Source: Imhoffiella purpurea
Lineage (GTDB): Bacteria > Pseudomonadota > Gammaproteobacteria > Chromatiales > Chromatiaceae
DNA: 64,000 bases
Direction of reading: 5' to 3'
Assembly: GCF_000585215.1 (NCBI RefSeq)
Contig: NZ_AONC01000004.1
Location: forward strand, 91,277 to 155,276
Shown here in pieces: positions 33,308 to 41,375 of the stretch; positions within the stretch are counted from its first letter, which is position 1, and each line of letters starts with the position of its first letter. The position numbers and the translations under genes are program-made. Under the pieces are notes generated by a model. That model had not been told where the DNA came from. It ran no database searches and saw only the letters and a program-made list of their open reading frames with translations.

Positions 33308-35637
33308 GCGTGATCGTCGAGCAGAGGCGATTCCGATTCTCGGAGCGGATCCGCGTTCCTTTCCGGGCGATAGCTGGCATTCAGGCTTCCGACATCGAGA
33401 TCCCTCGCATCCAACTGTCGGCGTAACTGTTCGAGGTGTTTTTGCAGGATCTTCGATCCCTGGAGGCTCTCGCTGCTGAGGGAGGCGTTCAGCCGACCCG
33501 ATCTCAGATGCAGATGGATGCCGACGGGTCCAAGTTTGCGCAGGTCGAGCCGAAGCTTCATGTCCCAACCAGGCTCCCGATCCCCGGCCTTACCCTTCTT
33601 GCGTCGGATATCCGCCTCGATCGCCATGACCCTGTCTTCCGTGCGCAAGGGGAGTTCGAGTACCCAACGCGGTTCTTGTGGGTCTCGATCCAGGGATTGC
33701 AGCTGCTGCGTGATCACCTGCTTGACCATTCCGTCCACATCGCGGGACAGGCTGCGTGTCAGATTTTCGTCGAATGCCTGTCTCGTTCTGGCGTGCTCCG
33801 TTCCCGCGTCGGCGGGCGGGCGATCCAAGGTGGTTTCCATCCTGTTAGCCGGCATGCCTTTGTGACTGCTCTCAGCCGGATTGGCTCCGAGCATGTCTGA
33901 GCGTCCCGGCGTCGCCGTGCGGATCGGGTCGCCCTCCCTGCTCGGTGATCGATCCTGGGTGCCTTTGGATTCGAGCGCGATCTGAGGCTCCGGGGTCGGT
34001 TTGCGCCCGATTTCCGGCTCGGTCGAGGCTGTCGGTTGGCCGGGTTGGGAATGTGCGGCTCCAGACGGATCCCGAACTTGGGTCTGTTGGCCGATCGCTT
34101 GCCCGATCCTTCCGCTCGGTTCGCGCAGCAGGGGGGCGAGCGGTTTGTCTTCGACAGGACGCCGGGCTTGCGCGGGTGCTTCCTTCTCGGTTTCGGGCAG
34201 GCTCCGGGCCGGGGCGTTTTCATGGCCTCTGGGAGGCGTTTGGCCGCTTCGGGTCTCCGTCAGCACCTCCAAGGCGCGTTTCGTGTCGATCGATCCCGTT
34301 ACGGGCGGCATCTGGCGCTCTGGGTCGGTGTTTCGCTGGACTCGCGGATCGGGCAGGCATTCCATCTGGTTCGCAGGAGTCTTCTGGGCGCGAGGCATCG
34401 AGGTCGGCGCTCCATTCTCCTGCACGGTCGTTCCGCTGAGCCTACGCACGAGGATGGCGAGTGGCTTCTCTTCGAATGGACGCTGAGCTTTTGCGGTCGC
34501 TCCTGCCTCGGTGCTGGGTAAGTGCGGGGTCGTCGCGGTCTCTCGGCCTCGGTGGGGGGAGTCGCTTCGGTTCTCAGCCGGCATGATGCCTTTCGTGTCG
34601 ATCGATCCGGGTCGGAGTGGCATCTGGCGGTCTGGCTCGGTGTCTCGCCGGTCTGGCTGATCGGGCAAGCCGCCCATCTGGTTCGAGAATGTCTGCCGAG
34701 TGGCGGGAAGCGAAGGCTGGGCGCCGTTCTGGGGCGGGACATCGCGTCCGGTATTGGCTGCAGCGTTGCGGGCCGGCCCGGGCTGAGGGAGCGGGTTCCG
34801 GGCTCCGGCCAGCTCCGGTGCCTGCTGGGTCTTTCCGGGTACCGGACGATTCGGGGTCTCTCGCGTATCGGAGGTGGTCGGGGCGAGATTCGAACGCCGT
34901 AGATGATCGGCGACCAGGAGCAGGCGCGCCTTGAGGTCCCGTCCGAGGTTTTCGCCATATCCGGGTTCCAATGCCGTTCTCGCCAGGGTGGCCTCCAGCC
35001 AGATTCCGGTACCTGTCAATGCCTTGCTCAGCCGATCGGGATCGATCAGGTCGGCAGGGCGAGCCAGGACTTCGAGAATGGGTTGGAGAAGCCGCATCGA
35101 TGCGGTCGGTGGGCCGGCCGCAACCTGTTGGCCTGGCGCAAGCGTTCGAGGCTGACTCTGCGGCTGCTGGGTCAGCCAGGTCTCCAGTGTCGAGGCGAGC
35201 GGCTTCGACTGAGGCAGATGCCTTCGCAGTTGCGCGTCCCGCCATTGAGCTGTGCCGGCGGCCGGTTCGAGCATCGTTGCCCGCCCGCTGGCCGGGTTGG
35301 GCTGCAGCTTCAGCACGAGCGAGGGCGTGACACTGACCACGTCGGCCACCAGTCTGTTCGGGCCCGTTCGAGCGGCGGCATCCGGCGCCCCATGACCGGA
35401 CGGATTGGGGGCGAGGATCCGTGCCCGAATCGGCTTGGACCAGTCGCCATGGGTTTCCGCCGTGCGGACCCGTATGTCCGCGATGCCTGAAGAGAGCTCT
35501 CGGGCAAGCTGGATCTCGAGTCGAGCGCCGACGCTGATGGCATCCGGCAGTTCGGAACGGCTGGTTCGAGACGCATCCGTCGTCTGGCTCGCGGTGCCGA
35601 GCGCGATCGGAAGGGCTGGCTGGATGGGCTGAGTCAT
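33304..35637 (-). CDS. FliK-like hook-length control domain protein
   Basis: A 777-residue protein. The N-terminal third has a beta-rich region (35-115) and a helical region (135-250); residues 255-620 are Pro/Gln/Arg-rich and disordered with an internal duplication. The C-terminal domain (about 640-755) has EPRWVLELPLRTEDRVMAIEADI and LRLDLRKLGPVGIHLHLRSGRLNASL, which is the Flg_hook type fold seen in FliK-like proteins. It is distinct from the operon FliK at 12418-14616. Its gene overlaps the FlhB-like gene downstream, pairing a FliK-type ruler with an FlhB-type switch domain. Whether it controls hook length or another export step is unknown. Confidence 0.75.
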   Translation of the reverse strand: MTQPIQPALPIALGTASQTTDASRTSRSELPDAISVGARLEIQLARELSSGIADIRVRTAETHGDWSKPIRARILAPNPSGHGAPDAAARTGPNRLVADVVSVTPSLVLKLQPNPASGRATMLEPAAGTAQWRDAQLRRHLPQSKPLASTLETWLTQQPQSQPRTLAPGQQVAAGPPTASMRLLQPILEVLARPADLIDPDRLSKALTGTGIWLEATLARTALEPGYGENLGRDLKARLLLVADHLRRSNLAPTTSDTRETPNRPVPGKTQQAPELAGARNPLPQPGPARNAAANTGRDVPPQNGAQPSLPATRQTFSNQMGGLPDQPDRRDTEPDRQMPLRPGSIDTKGIMPAENRSDSPHRGRETATTPHLPSTEAGATAKAQRPFEEKPLAILVRRLSGTTVQENGAPTSMPRAQKTPANQMECLPDPRVQRNTDPERQMPPVTGSIDTKRALEVLTETRSGQTPPRGHENAPARSLPETEKEAPAQARRPVEDKPLAPLLREPSGRIGQAIGQQTQVRDPSGAAHSQPGQPTASTEPEIGRKPTPEPQIALESKGTQDRSPSREGDPIRTATPGRSDMLGANPAESSHKGMPANRMETTLDRPPADAGTEHARTRQAFDENLTRSLSRDVDGMVKQVITQQLQSLDRDPQEPRWVLELPLRTEDRVMAIEADIRRKKGKAGDREPGWDMKLRLDLRKLGPVGIHLHLRSGRLNASLSSESLQGSKILQKHLEQLRRQLDARDLDVGSLNASYRPERNADPLRESESPLLDDHA
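34111..34698 (-). repeat. Internal duplication of about 90 residues in the FliK-like gene
   Basis: Residues about 314-402 (34698 to 34432) and 418-509 (34386 to 34111) are clearly related: both contain NQM, RQMP, GSIDTK, a RP-x-E-x-KPLA segment and end in a Leu-Arg/SG motif. DNA similarity is also obvious (GGCATCTGGCG in both copies), so the duplication is fairly recent. A shorter third relative lies near residues 596-636. Confidence 0.7.
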
Positions 35638-35694
35638 GGAATGGTCTCGATATCGATCGCCGCGTGCTGCTGGCCTTCGCCTCGGTTCGAGATC

Positions 35695-36444
35695 TCAGCC
35701 TCCGGTTCGTTTGGCTTCCCTTTGATAATAGAGTGCGGCGCGCATCAATGAGCGTTCCGTCTGCGGATCCAGGTCTTCGATGGCGAAACCGGCCGAGACG
35801 ACGCCGGATCTGGGCGATGGGCGCAGATTGACCAAGGTTCCGGTGCCGGCGAGGCTGGTGCGCAGACCGGGGAGATCCATGTCGAGATACCCGAACCGCA
35901 TTCCGATCCGAACGCCGTCGAATGCCGTCTCCGGTGCCTCGACGCAGAAGCCCTTCACCGAGATGTCGATGAGACGTGCGTCGACCTCGTCGCTCGTGAG
36001 GGGACTGCGCAGCCTGAGGTGGCGTTTGTCGTAGAGGGGGAGGTGCACCCGAAAGATATCGCGTCGCTGCAGATAGACCATCTGCTCGGGGAAGCGACCG
36101 ACATAGAGCCTCGATGAGTGGCTCTGCAGCACCTCTTGCACCTGCATGGTAAAGCGAATCGCGATGCCGCGCAGGCTGGCGAAGACGTCGAGAGCCTGTC
36201 CGGGATCGATCCCTTCGTCTGGCTCCATTGGTTTGAACTCATCGAGATAGAGGAGCCGCTCGGCCTGATCCAGACGGATCAGCGCGGAATCGTAAAGCGG
36301 ACCGTCGGGATCCAGACGCACGTTCACGAGCACAAGATGGCGGTTGATCTCCTCGAGAACCTCTCCGATGCGCTTCGCAGAGGTCAGTATCGCGGATTCC
36401 GGCGCCGCGTCCTGAGGCAGGTCGGCTCGCCGCTGGTCAGGCAC
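35695..36444 (-). CDS. Flagellar brake protein, YcgR-type PilZ domain
   Basis: A 249-residue YcgR-like protein that would slow the motor when bound to c-di-GMP. An N-terminal YcgR domain (about 20-120) is followed by a PilZ domain (125-240). Both c-di-GMP motifs are present: QRRDIFR (RxxxR, near 127-133) and DISVKGF (D-x-S-x-x-G, near 159-165). Its start overlaps the flgN end by eight bases, and it is last in the flgA-flgM-flgN-pilZ block, the same arrangement as FlgZ in Pseudomonas. Confidence 0.9.
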   Translation of the reverse strand: MPDQRRADLPQDAAPESAILTSAKRIGEVLEEINRHLVLVNVRLDPDGPLYDSALIRLDQAERLLYLDEFKPMEPDEGIDPGQALDVFASLRGIAIRFTMQVQEVLQSHSSRLYVGRFPEQMVYLQRRDIFRVHLPLYDKRHLRLRSPLTSDEVDARLIDISVKGFCVEAPETAFDGVRIGMRFGYLDMDLPGLRTSLAGTGTLVNLRPSPRSGVVSAGFAIEDLDPQTERSLMRAALYYQREAKRTGG

Positions 36445-36913
36445 GGCTGAGTGTGCGGCTGCGGTGCTTCGAGGAGCTCGGGCGTCCGTGAGGATCGTAG
36501 GTGGTCGACTGTCCGTCGTCGCCGCTCAGCAGACGAAGCGACATGGCGACGCGCTTCCGGCCTCGCTCGATCAAAAGGCCATTGGCGTGATTCAGTCGGT
36601 CGCAACGCTCGATCGCCTCTTTGAGTGTCGACCAGTGATTCGAGAGCCGAGCGCTCGGATCCAACTCGCGAAAGAACCGAGCGATGCCCGCCGGCGTGAA
36701 GGCGTGACCCGCGCCCTCCACCCACTGCTTCTGTCTGCCCGTTTCCTGCTCGAGCCGCTCGATCAGGGCCTGCTTCTCGGTGAGAATCGGCTGCAATCGG
36801 CCGATATCCCGCGAGGCCAGAACCTCGGTCTCCAGCAGCATCAAATGCTCCAGGTCCTGCATGAACTGGAGGGAGCGGTCGATCGATTCTGAGAACTCGG
36901 TGATCTGGTCCAT
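36437..36913 (-). CDS. flgN: Flagellar chaperone FlgN
   Basis: FlgN escorts the hook-filament junction proteins FlgK and FlgL. The 158 residues are helical with long hydrophobic heptads (QFMQDLEHLMLLETEVLASRD, LTEKQALIERLEQET) and a mid motif RFFRELDPSARLSNHW, then NHANGLLIERGRKRV, all usual in gammaproteobacterial FlgN. The C terminus is Ser/Arg-rich. It lies downstream of flgM, from which it is separated by 145 nt. Confidence 0.93.
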   Translation of the reverse strand: MDQITEFSESIDRSLQFMQDLEHLMLLETEVLASRDIGRLQPILTEKQALIERLEQETGRQKQWVEGAGHAFTPAGIARFFRELDPSARLSNHWSTLKEAIERCDRLNHANGLLIERGRKRVAMSLRLLSGDDGQSTTYDPHGRPSSSKHRSRTLSRA

Positions 36914-37058
36914 TCAGGTTTGCCCTTCGGGTGATGCGAACGCTGTCTCGACGGCGGCCAGACCCTGACTCCGAGCGGACCCCCGGCCGATGAGGCCGTC
37001 AGCCCGAGGGAAGAGACTCGACCTCTGATGCCGCCTCGAGCCATAGTCCCAGCCAGGG

Positions 37059-37367
37059 TCATCCGGTGACCAGGCTCTCCTCGAAGGCGAGCATGCCTTC
37101 GGCGACCTTCCGGTCATCGATCTCGTAGCGACCCTCGTCGATCGCGGCCTTGATGCGCTCGACCCTGTCGCTGTCATATGGCACAGTGCTGGCGTCCTCT
37201 TTGGCGGCATTCAGCATCTGTGTGGTCTGGGTGAAGGTCAGCGATTCGGAAGAGGGGTTGCCGATCGCGTCGGAATGCTTGGAATCTTTGCTGCCGACAC
37301 GCGCGCCCGTTCCCGTGCTCGTCGCCTCTGGCAACCTGGCGCTGCCAGCTAGATTCTTGATGTCCAT
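37059..37367 (-). CDS. flgM: Anti-sigma-28 factor FlgM
   Basis: FlgM holds FliA inactive until it is exported after hook completion. ATG 37367 (MDIKNLAGSARLPE) gives 102 residues; an upstream extension to 37475 overlaps the promoter and flgA and is rejected. The C-terminal sigma-binding half has DSDRVERIKAAIDEGRYEIDDRKVAEGMLAFE, the family signature. A sigma-28 promoter lies directly upstream, so FliA would induce its own inhibitor. It lies between flgA and flgN on the minus strand. Confidence 0.95.
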   Translation of the reverse strand: MDIKNLAGSARLPEATSTGTGARVGSKDSKHSDAIGNPSSESLTFTQTTQMLNAAKEDASTVPYDSDRVERIKAAIDEGRYEIDDRKVAEGMLAFEESLVTG

Positions 37368-37403
37368 AGATCGATCCGCGTCTAGATAAGGTGCTTGGCT
37401 AAG

Positions 37404-37430
37404 GTATCGGCCGCAATTGGAAAAACTGTA
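37404..37430 (-). promoter_or_regulatory. Sigma-28 (FliA) promoter of flgM
   Basis: On the minus strand TACAGTTT, eleven bases, GCCGATAC matches the enteric consensus TAAAGTTT-N11-GCCGATAA at 14 of 16 positions with exact spacing. The -10 element ends 37 bp before the flgM ATG. Confidence 0.85.
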
Positions 37431-37471
37431 GAGCAAATCCCTTCGCCGGTCGATAGAAAACAAGACGGGGA

Positions 37472-38212
37472 TCACATTCCGATATGCACCTCGCCCCTGG
37501 CATCGACGATGCCCTCGACGATGCGTTTCGACGAACGGTTACGAACCCGGATGCGTTCTCCTTCCCGGCCGTCTTCCAGCGCGATACCCTTCATGTGCAC
37601 GGACAGACCGGGACGGGTCGCGTAGAGCGTGACCAGCTGTCCGCGCTCGACCAAACGGGGTTGCGTCAGGTGTCCGGGAAGCACGACCTGTCCTGGCGTC
37701 AAGGAGCGACGCGTCTGCAGTCCGACGACCGATTCCAGGTCGGAGAAATATCCTCCAGCGAGCATGGTCATCTCCGTGCGCTCGATGCGCAGATCGTCCC
37801 GCTGGATCGTCTGTCTGCTGGAAATGGGTCGAGCGACGACGACGGCATCGGCATAGCGCTCGATGGTCACGGGAACGAAGATCGACCAGGAGACGGGCGA
37901 ACTGCAGCGGACGTTGACGGTCGTGCTTCCGCTGGTGCGTCCGCCCGGCGCCATCTGCGCCGTCGGCGTATGGGCACAGCGATGAAGCCGCAGACGGCTG
38001 TCCAGACGCCCGATCTCGATGCGCGTGTCGGCATCGCGATCCGTGGCCAGGGTTTGGGTCAGGAAGGCGTGCGCGGCTTCGATGATGCGCTCCAGCGGCT
38101 CGATCTGGTTCTCGGCGACGACGCTCAGCGGAAGTGCCGTCATCACGATGAACAGGAGGCGAGCGATCCGGTGGATGAGAGTGCGTTGGGGCTGATGTGT
38201 GTCGATCCTCAT
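37472..38212 (-). CDS. flgA: Flagellar P-ring assembly chaperone FlgA
   Basis: FlgA is the periplasmic chaperone for P-ring polymerisation. ATG 38212 gives 246 residues with a clear signal peptide (IARLLFIVMTALPLSVVAEN, about 16-36); a GTG at 38257 would lie inside the candidate promoter. The C-terminal half is a SAF-type domain: VVVARPISSRQTIQRDDLRIE, RRSLTPGQVVLPGHL, VERGQLVTLYA and RVRNRSSKRIVEGIVD. A conserved Cys pair (near residues 78 and 100) may form a disulfide. It is divergent from cheV, and flgM follows 104 nt downstream. Confidence 0.92.
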   Translation of the reverse strand: MRIDTHQPQRTLIHRIARLLFIVMTALPLSVVAENQIEPLERIIEAAHAFLTQTLATDRDADTRIEIGRLDSRLRLHRCAHTPTAQMAPGGRTSGSTTVNVRCSSPVSWSIFVPVTIERYADAVVVARPISSRQTIQRDDLRIERTEMTMLAGGYFSDLESVVGLQTRRSLTPGQVVLPGHLTQPRLVERGQLVTLYATRPGLSVHMKGIALEDGREGERIRVRNRSSKRIVEGIVDARGEVHIGM

Positions 38213-38252
38213 CGGCTGATATTCGGCTGGTGACACCTGAGGAAGGGGATGG

Positions 38253-38268
38253 TGCACGAATTACGCCG
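38253..38268 (-). promoter_or_regulatory. Candidate sigma-54 promoter of flgA
   Basis: On the minus strand CGGCGT, five bases, GTGCA keeps the essential GG and GC dinucleotides 12 bp apart but departs from TGGCAC-N5-TTGCA at several other positions. Transcription would start about 30 bp before the flgA ATG at 38212. flgA is RpoN-dependent in Pseudomonas. Confidence 0.4.
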
Positions 38269-38418
38269 ACCACTGCGCAAATCCGCGTCTCGTCCGTCTG
38301 TTGAAGTCGCAGGGGTAGGCTATCATGCTGCTAGACTAGTCGGATCCTCCCGATTTCCGATCTTGAATCCAACCTGAGCAAATTCAACCATGGCCGATTT
38401 CGAGCAGGAGGCGGCGAG

Positions 38419-39342
38419 ATGAGTCAGTTTATTGACGATGTCGATCAGCGAACCCGTTTGGTGGGGCAGAACCGCATGGAATTGCTCCTGTTCCACCTGG
38501 GGGGCAAGCAGACCTTCGGCATCAACGTCTTCAAGGTCCGCGAGGTCATCGCCAAGCCCAAGCTGATGCATCTCCCCGGCTCCAGCCCGATCGTCAGCGG
38601 CGTGGCCAACATTCGCGGTCGAACGGTCTCCGTGATCGATCTCGCGCACGCGATCGGTTTCAACCCTCAGCCCGTCGACGAGGATCAGGATGCCAAGGTC
38701 ATCGTGACCGAATTCAACCGCTCCGTTCAAGGGTTCTGGGTGTCGGCGGTCGATCGGATCGTCAACGTGAGCTGGGAGACCGTCAAGCCTCCGCCGCATG
38801 GTACGGAGCACGAGAGTTATCTGGTGGCCGTCACCGAGGTGGATCAGAAACTGGTCGAGATCATCGACGTCGAACGGGTCTTCGCCCAGGTCAATCAGCT
38901 CAAGGCCGATGTCTCCGAGGAGGTGCAGAAGCAGGCCGAGGTGGTCTCGCACGAGCGCCGTATCCTCATCGTCGACGATTCGCTCGTGGCGCGCAAGCAG
39001 ATCGAGCGCGCCATCGTGGAGCTGGGCTTCAAGACCGAGACCCGCTCGGACGGTCGGGCCGCCCTGGAATATCTCGAGGAGTTGGCGGCCGAGGATGCGG
39101 TGGATGCCTCGGTCGAGATGGTGATCACCGATATCGAAATGCCGCGCATGGACGGCTATACCTTGACCCGTAAGATCCGGGAGAATGGCAAGCTCAAGGA
39201 TCTTCGCGTCATTCTGCATTCCTCTTTGAGCGGCCAGTTCAATGTCGATATGGTCAAGCGGGCCGGGGCCGACGATTTTCTCGCCAAGTTCGATCCGGAC
39301 GAGTTGGGGGCGACGGTGCTTCGGTATGTCAATGGCGCTTGA
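38419..39342 (+). CDS. cheV: Chemotaxis protein CheV (CheW-receiver fusion)
   Basis: CheV couples receptors to CheA and adds a phosphorylatable adaptation domain. The 307-residue protein has an N-terminal CheW domain (about 15-160, with VANIRGRTVSVIDL) and a C-terminal receiver (about 178-305) with DD acidic pocket in LIVDDSLVARKQ, phospho-Asp in VITDIEMPRMDG, a Ser-rich LHSSLSG switch, and a Lys in FLAKFDPDEL. AGGAGG lies about eight bases before the ATG. It is directly upstream of cheR, the same order as Pseudomonas cheV-cheR before flgB. Confidence 0.95.
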   Translation: MSQFIDDVDQRTRLVGQNRMELLLFHLGGKQTFGINVFKVREVIAKPKLMHLPGSSPIVSGVANIRGRTVSVIDLAHAIGFNPQPVDEDQDAKVIVTEFNRSVQGFWVSAVDRIVNVSWETVKPPPHGTEHESYLVAVTEVDQKLVEIIDVERVFAQVNQLKADVSEEVQKQAEVVSHERRILIVDDSLVARKQIERAIVELGFKTETRSDGRAALEYLEELAAEDAVDASVEMVITDIEMPRMDGYTLTRKIRENGKLKDLRVILHSSLSGQFNVDMVKRAGADDFLAKFDPDELGATVLRYVNGA

Positions 39343-39513
39343 TCGACGGTGCACTGGATTCACTTTGGATTTAGAACACGTCGGGATGACGGGCGAGCCT
39401 GCGGGGGGCCTCGGCATCCTCTGGATTGCGTGGGTCGTGAATGGGGGAGGGCGTCGCCAGCGCGCACTCGGAGGTCGAGGATATGGGTCCAAGAGCTATC
39501 GCAAGGTTAAGCC

Positions 39514-40326
39514 GTGATTGATGCGCAGGATTATGCCGAGTTCGCCCGGTTTCTGTCGGAGTGTTGCGGTTTGGTGCTCGGAGAGAACCGACAGTATCTC
39601 GTCTCGAGCCGACTGTCGCGTCTTCTGGACGAATTCGGATTCGAGAATGTCGGGATCCTCCTGAAATCCTTGCGTCAGTCCAAGAATCCCGCGCTCAAAT
39701 CTCGAGTCATCGATGCGATGACGACCAACGAGACCTCCTGGTTTCGCGACACCTATCCCTTCGAGATCCTGCGCCAGGTCGTGCTTCCCGAACTGGCGGC
39801 CAAGCAGAAGCCGATCAAGGTTTGGTCGGCGGCCTGCTCCAGCGGGCAGGAGCCCTACAGCATCGCCATGGTGGTCGCCGAATGGGAGGGCACCTTCCCC
39901 CCCAAGAACACCTCCGTCAGCATTCTGGCGACCGATCTGTCCGAGAGCGTTCTGAGCGAGGCCCGTTCCGGCGTCTATGACGGCTTGAGCATCGTGCGCG
40001 GTTTGAGTACGGAGCGCCGTCAGCGTTTCTTTGAAACGGTCGAGAACGGCCATCGCATCAAGTCGGAGATCCAGCGCCGGGTCCGTTTCCAGAAGCTCAA
40101 CCTCATGGATTCCTATGCGATGCTGGGTAAATTCGACATTGTTTTCTGTCGCAACGTGCTGATCTATTTCTCCGCCGAGACGAAGCGCCGGATTTTTGAC
40201 GGCATTGCCCGTCAGATGGATCCCGGCGGTTATCTCTTCGTTGGCGCATCCGAGGCCGTCGGATCCTATACGGACGCCTTCGAGATCGTCCGCTCTCCCC
40301 AGGGAACCATGCTGCGCCGCCGTTGA
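39514..40326 (+). CDS. cheR: Chemotaxis receptor methyltransferase CheR
   Basis: CheR methylates receptor glutamates using S-adenosylmethionine. The 270 residues have the helical N domain (2-75) and the methyltransferase domain with TNETSWFRDTYPFEIL, SAM motif WSAACSSGQEPYSIAM (about 107-122), ATDLSESVLSEAR and the FDIVFCRNVLIYFS motif near 205. All hallmarks are present. GTG 39514 is the start (VIDAQDYAEF), following a 171-nt gap after cheV. It works with CheB (28636-29721) in adaptation. Confidence 0.96.
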   Translation: MIDAQDYAEFARFLSECCGLVLGENRQYLVSSRLSRLLDEFGFENVGILLKSLRQSKNPALKSRVIDAMTTNETSWFRDTYPFEILRQVVLPELAAKQKPIKVWSAACSSGQEPYSIAMVVAEWEGTFPPKNTSVSILATDLSESVLSEARSGVYDGLSIVRGLSTERRQRFFETVENGHRIKSEIQRRVRFQKLNLMDSYAMLGKFDIVFCRNVLIYFSAETKRRIFDGIARQMDPGGYLFVGASEAVGSYTDAFEIVRSPQGTMLRRR

Positions 40327-40391
40327 AGGCGCCGACGCCCATCCCCTCTTGATCCAGGGAGAGGAACTCCGGGGCGATTGATCTTCACTCA

Positions 40392-40407
40392 TGGCATGTT
40401 GGTTGCA
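40392..40407 (+). promoter_or_regulatory. Sigma-54 (RpoN) promoter of the flgB operon
   Basis: TGGCAT, five bases, TTGCA matches the RpoN consensus at all but one specified base, with correct 12-bp GG to GC spacing. It lies 33 bp before the flgB ATG, in the gap after cheR, and would drive the rod-hook operon under FleQ control. Confidence 0.8.
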
Positions 40408-40439
40408 GATAGCCAGATAACGCTATCAGCCGGACCTCC

Positions 40440-40850
40440 ATGCCCATGAGCCTCTCCATCGACAAAGCCTTCGGCATTCTCCCCGCGGCGGTCAAGCTCC
40501 AGGCCCGACGCACCGAGTTGCTCGCCTCCAATCTGGCCAACGTCGATACCCCCGAGTACAAATCTCGGGATTTCGATTTCAGGGCCACCTTGGCGGCGAT
40601 CAAGGGCCGGGACGACGTCTTGCCGCTGCAGCGGACGCAGTCCTCTCATATCGCTCTGAGCTTTCCCGACGAGGACACTCATCCCGATCTGCTGTACCGC
40701 ATTCCGGCCCAGCCGGCGCTCGACGGCAATACCGTGGACCCGCAATTGGAAAGGGCCGCCTTCGCCGAGAACACCATGCTGTATCAAAGTTCACTCGAAT
40801 TCCTGGATCGTCGTGTATCCGGCATTCGTGCTGCCTTGAGGAAGGAGTGA
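40440..40850 (+). CDS. flgB: Flagellar proximal rod protein FlgB
   Basis: FlgB is a proximal rod subunit. The 136 residues have the N-terminal rod signature RRTELLASNLANVDTPEYKSRDFDF and the C-terminal helix AENTMLYQSSLEFLDRRVSGIRAAL. ATG 40440 is used; a second in-frame ATG lies six bases later and may be the true start. It is the first gene of the flgB-flgL series. Confidence 0.96.
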   Translation: MPMSLSIDKAFGILPAAVKLQARRTELLASNLANVDTPEYKSRDFDFRATLAAIKGRDDVLPLQRTQSSHIALSFPDEDTHPDLLYRIPAQPALDGNTVDPQLERAAFAENTMLYQSSLEFLDRRVSGIRAALRKE

Positions 40851-40854
40851 TGTC

Positions 40855-41274
40855 ATGAGCGATCTATTCAGCGTCTTCAACACATCCGCCTCGGCCTTGA
40901 CCGCTCAGTCGGTGCGGCTCAATACCGTGGCCTCGAACCTGGCCAATGCCAATACCGTCGCATCGACTCCGGAGGATGCCTACATCTCGAAGCAGGTGCT
41001 GTTCCAGACGATCATGGATCAAGAAGATCCGGATGACGTGACCATGCCCGTTCGTGTCTCCGACATACTGGATTCTGGAGCCCAGCCATTCCCTTCCTAC
41101 GAGCCGAATCATCCTCAGGCGAACGAGGAGGGCTACGTGTTTCACGCGGCCGTGAATGTGGTCGAGGAGATGGCGAACATGATGTCGGCATCCAGGAGCT
41201 ACGAGGCGAATGTCGAGGTCATGACCACCACGCGCGAACTCCTCCAGCGTACGCTTCAGACCGGTAAGAGCTAG
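40855..41274 (+). CDS. flgC: Flagellar proximal rod protein FlgC
   Basis: FlgC is a rod subunit. It is 139 residues with MSDLFSVFNTSASALTAQSVRLNTVASNLANANTV at the N terminus and the C-terminal helix SASRSYEANVEVMTTTRELLQRTLQ. AAGGAG precedes the ATG. The typical NPN-type loop is shortened but the QPFPSYEPNHPQANEEGYV segment matches the family pattern. Confidence 0.96.
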   Translation: MSDLFSVFNTSASALTAQSVRLNTVASNLANANTVASTPEDAYISKQVLFQTIMDQEDPDDVTMPVRVSDILDSGAQPFPSYEPNHPQANEEGYVFHAAVNVVEEMANMMSASRSYEANVEVMTTTRELLQRTLQTGKS

Positions 41275-41375
41275 TCGAGTGCTCACCGATGAATTGTGGG
41301 TACGATCGATGCATTTTTTTGGTGTGCGCGCCTGCTTGAGAAGAGCGTATTCGCGTTTTCTAGGAGATTTTTCTC

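Noticed and set aside
38391..38398. GCCGATTT before cheV, as a sigma-28 -10 element
   Set aside because: No acceptable -35 sequence lies 11 bases upstream.
40197..40214. TGACGG-N6-CCGTCA dyad about 180 bp before the flgB promoter
   Set aside because: It lies within the cheR coding region, its arms are in the opposite sense to the fliE dyad, and chance is a sufficient explanation.
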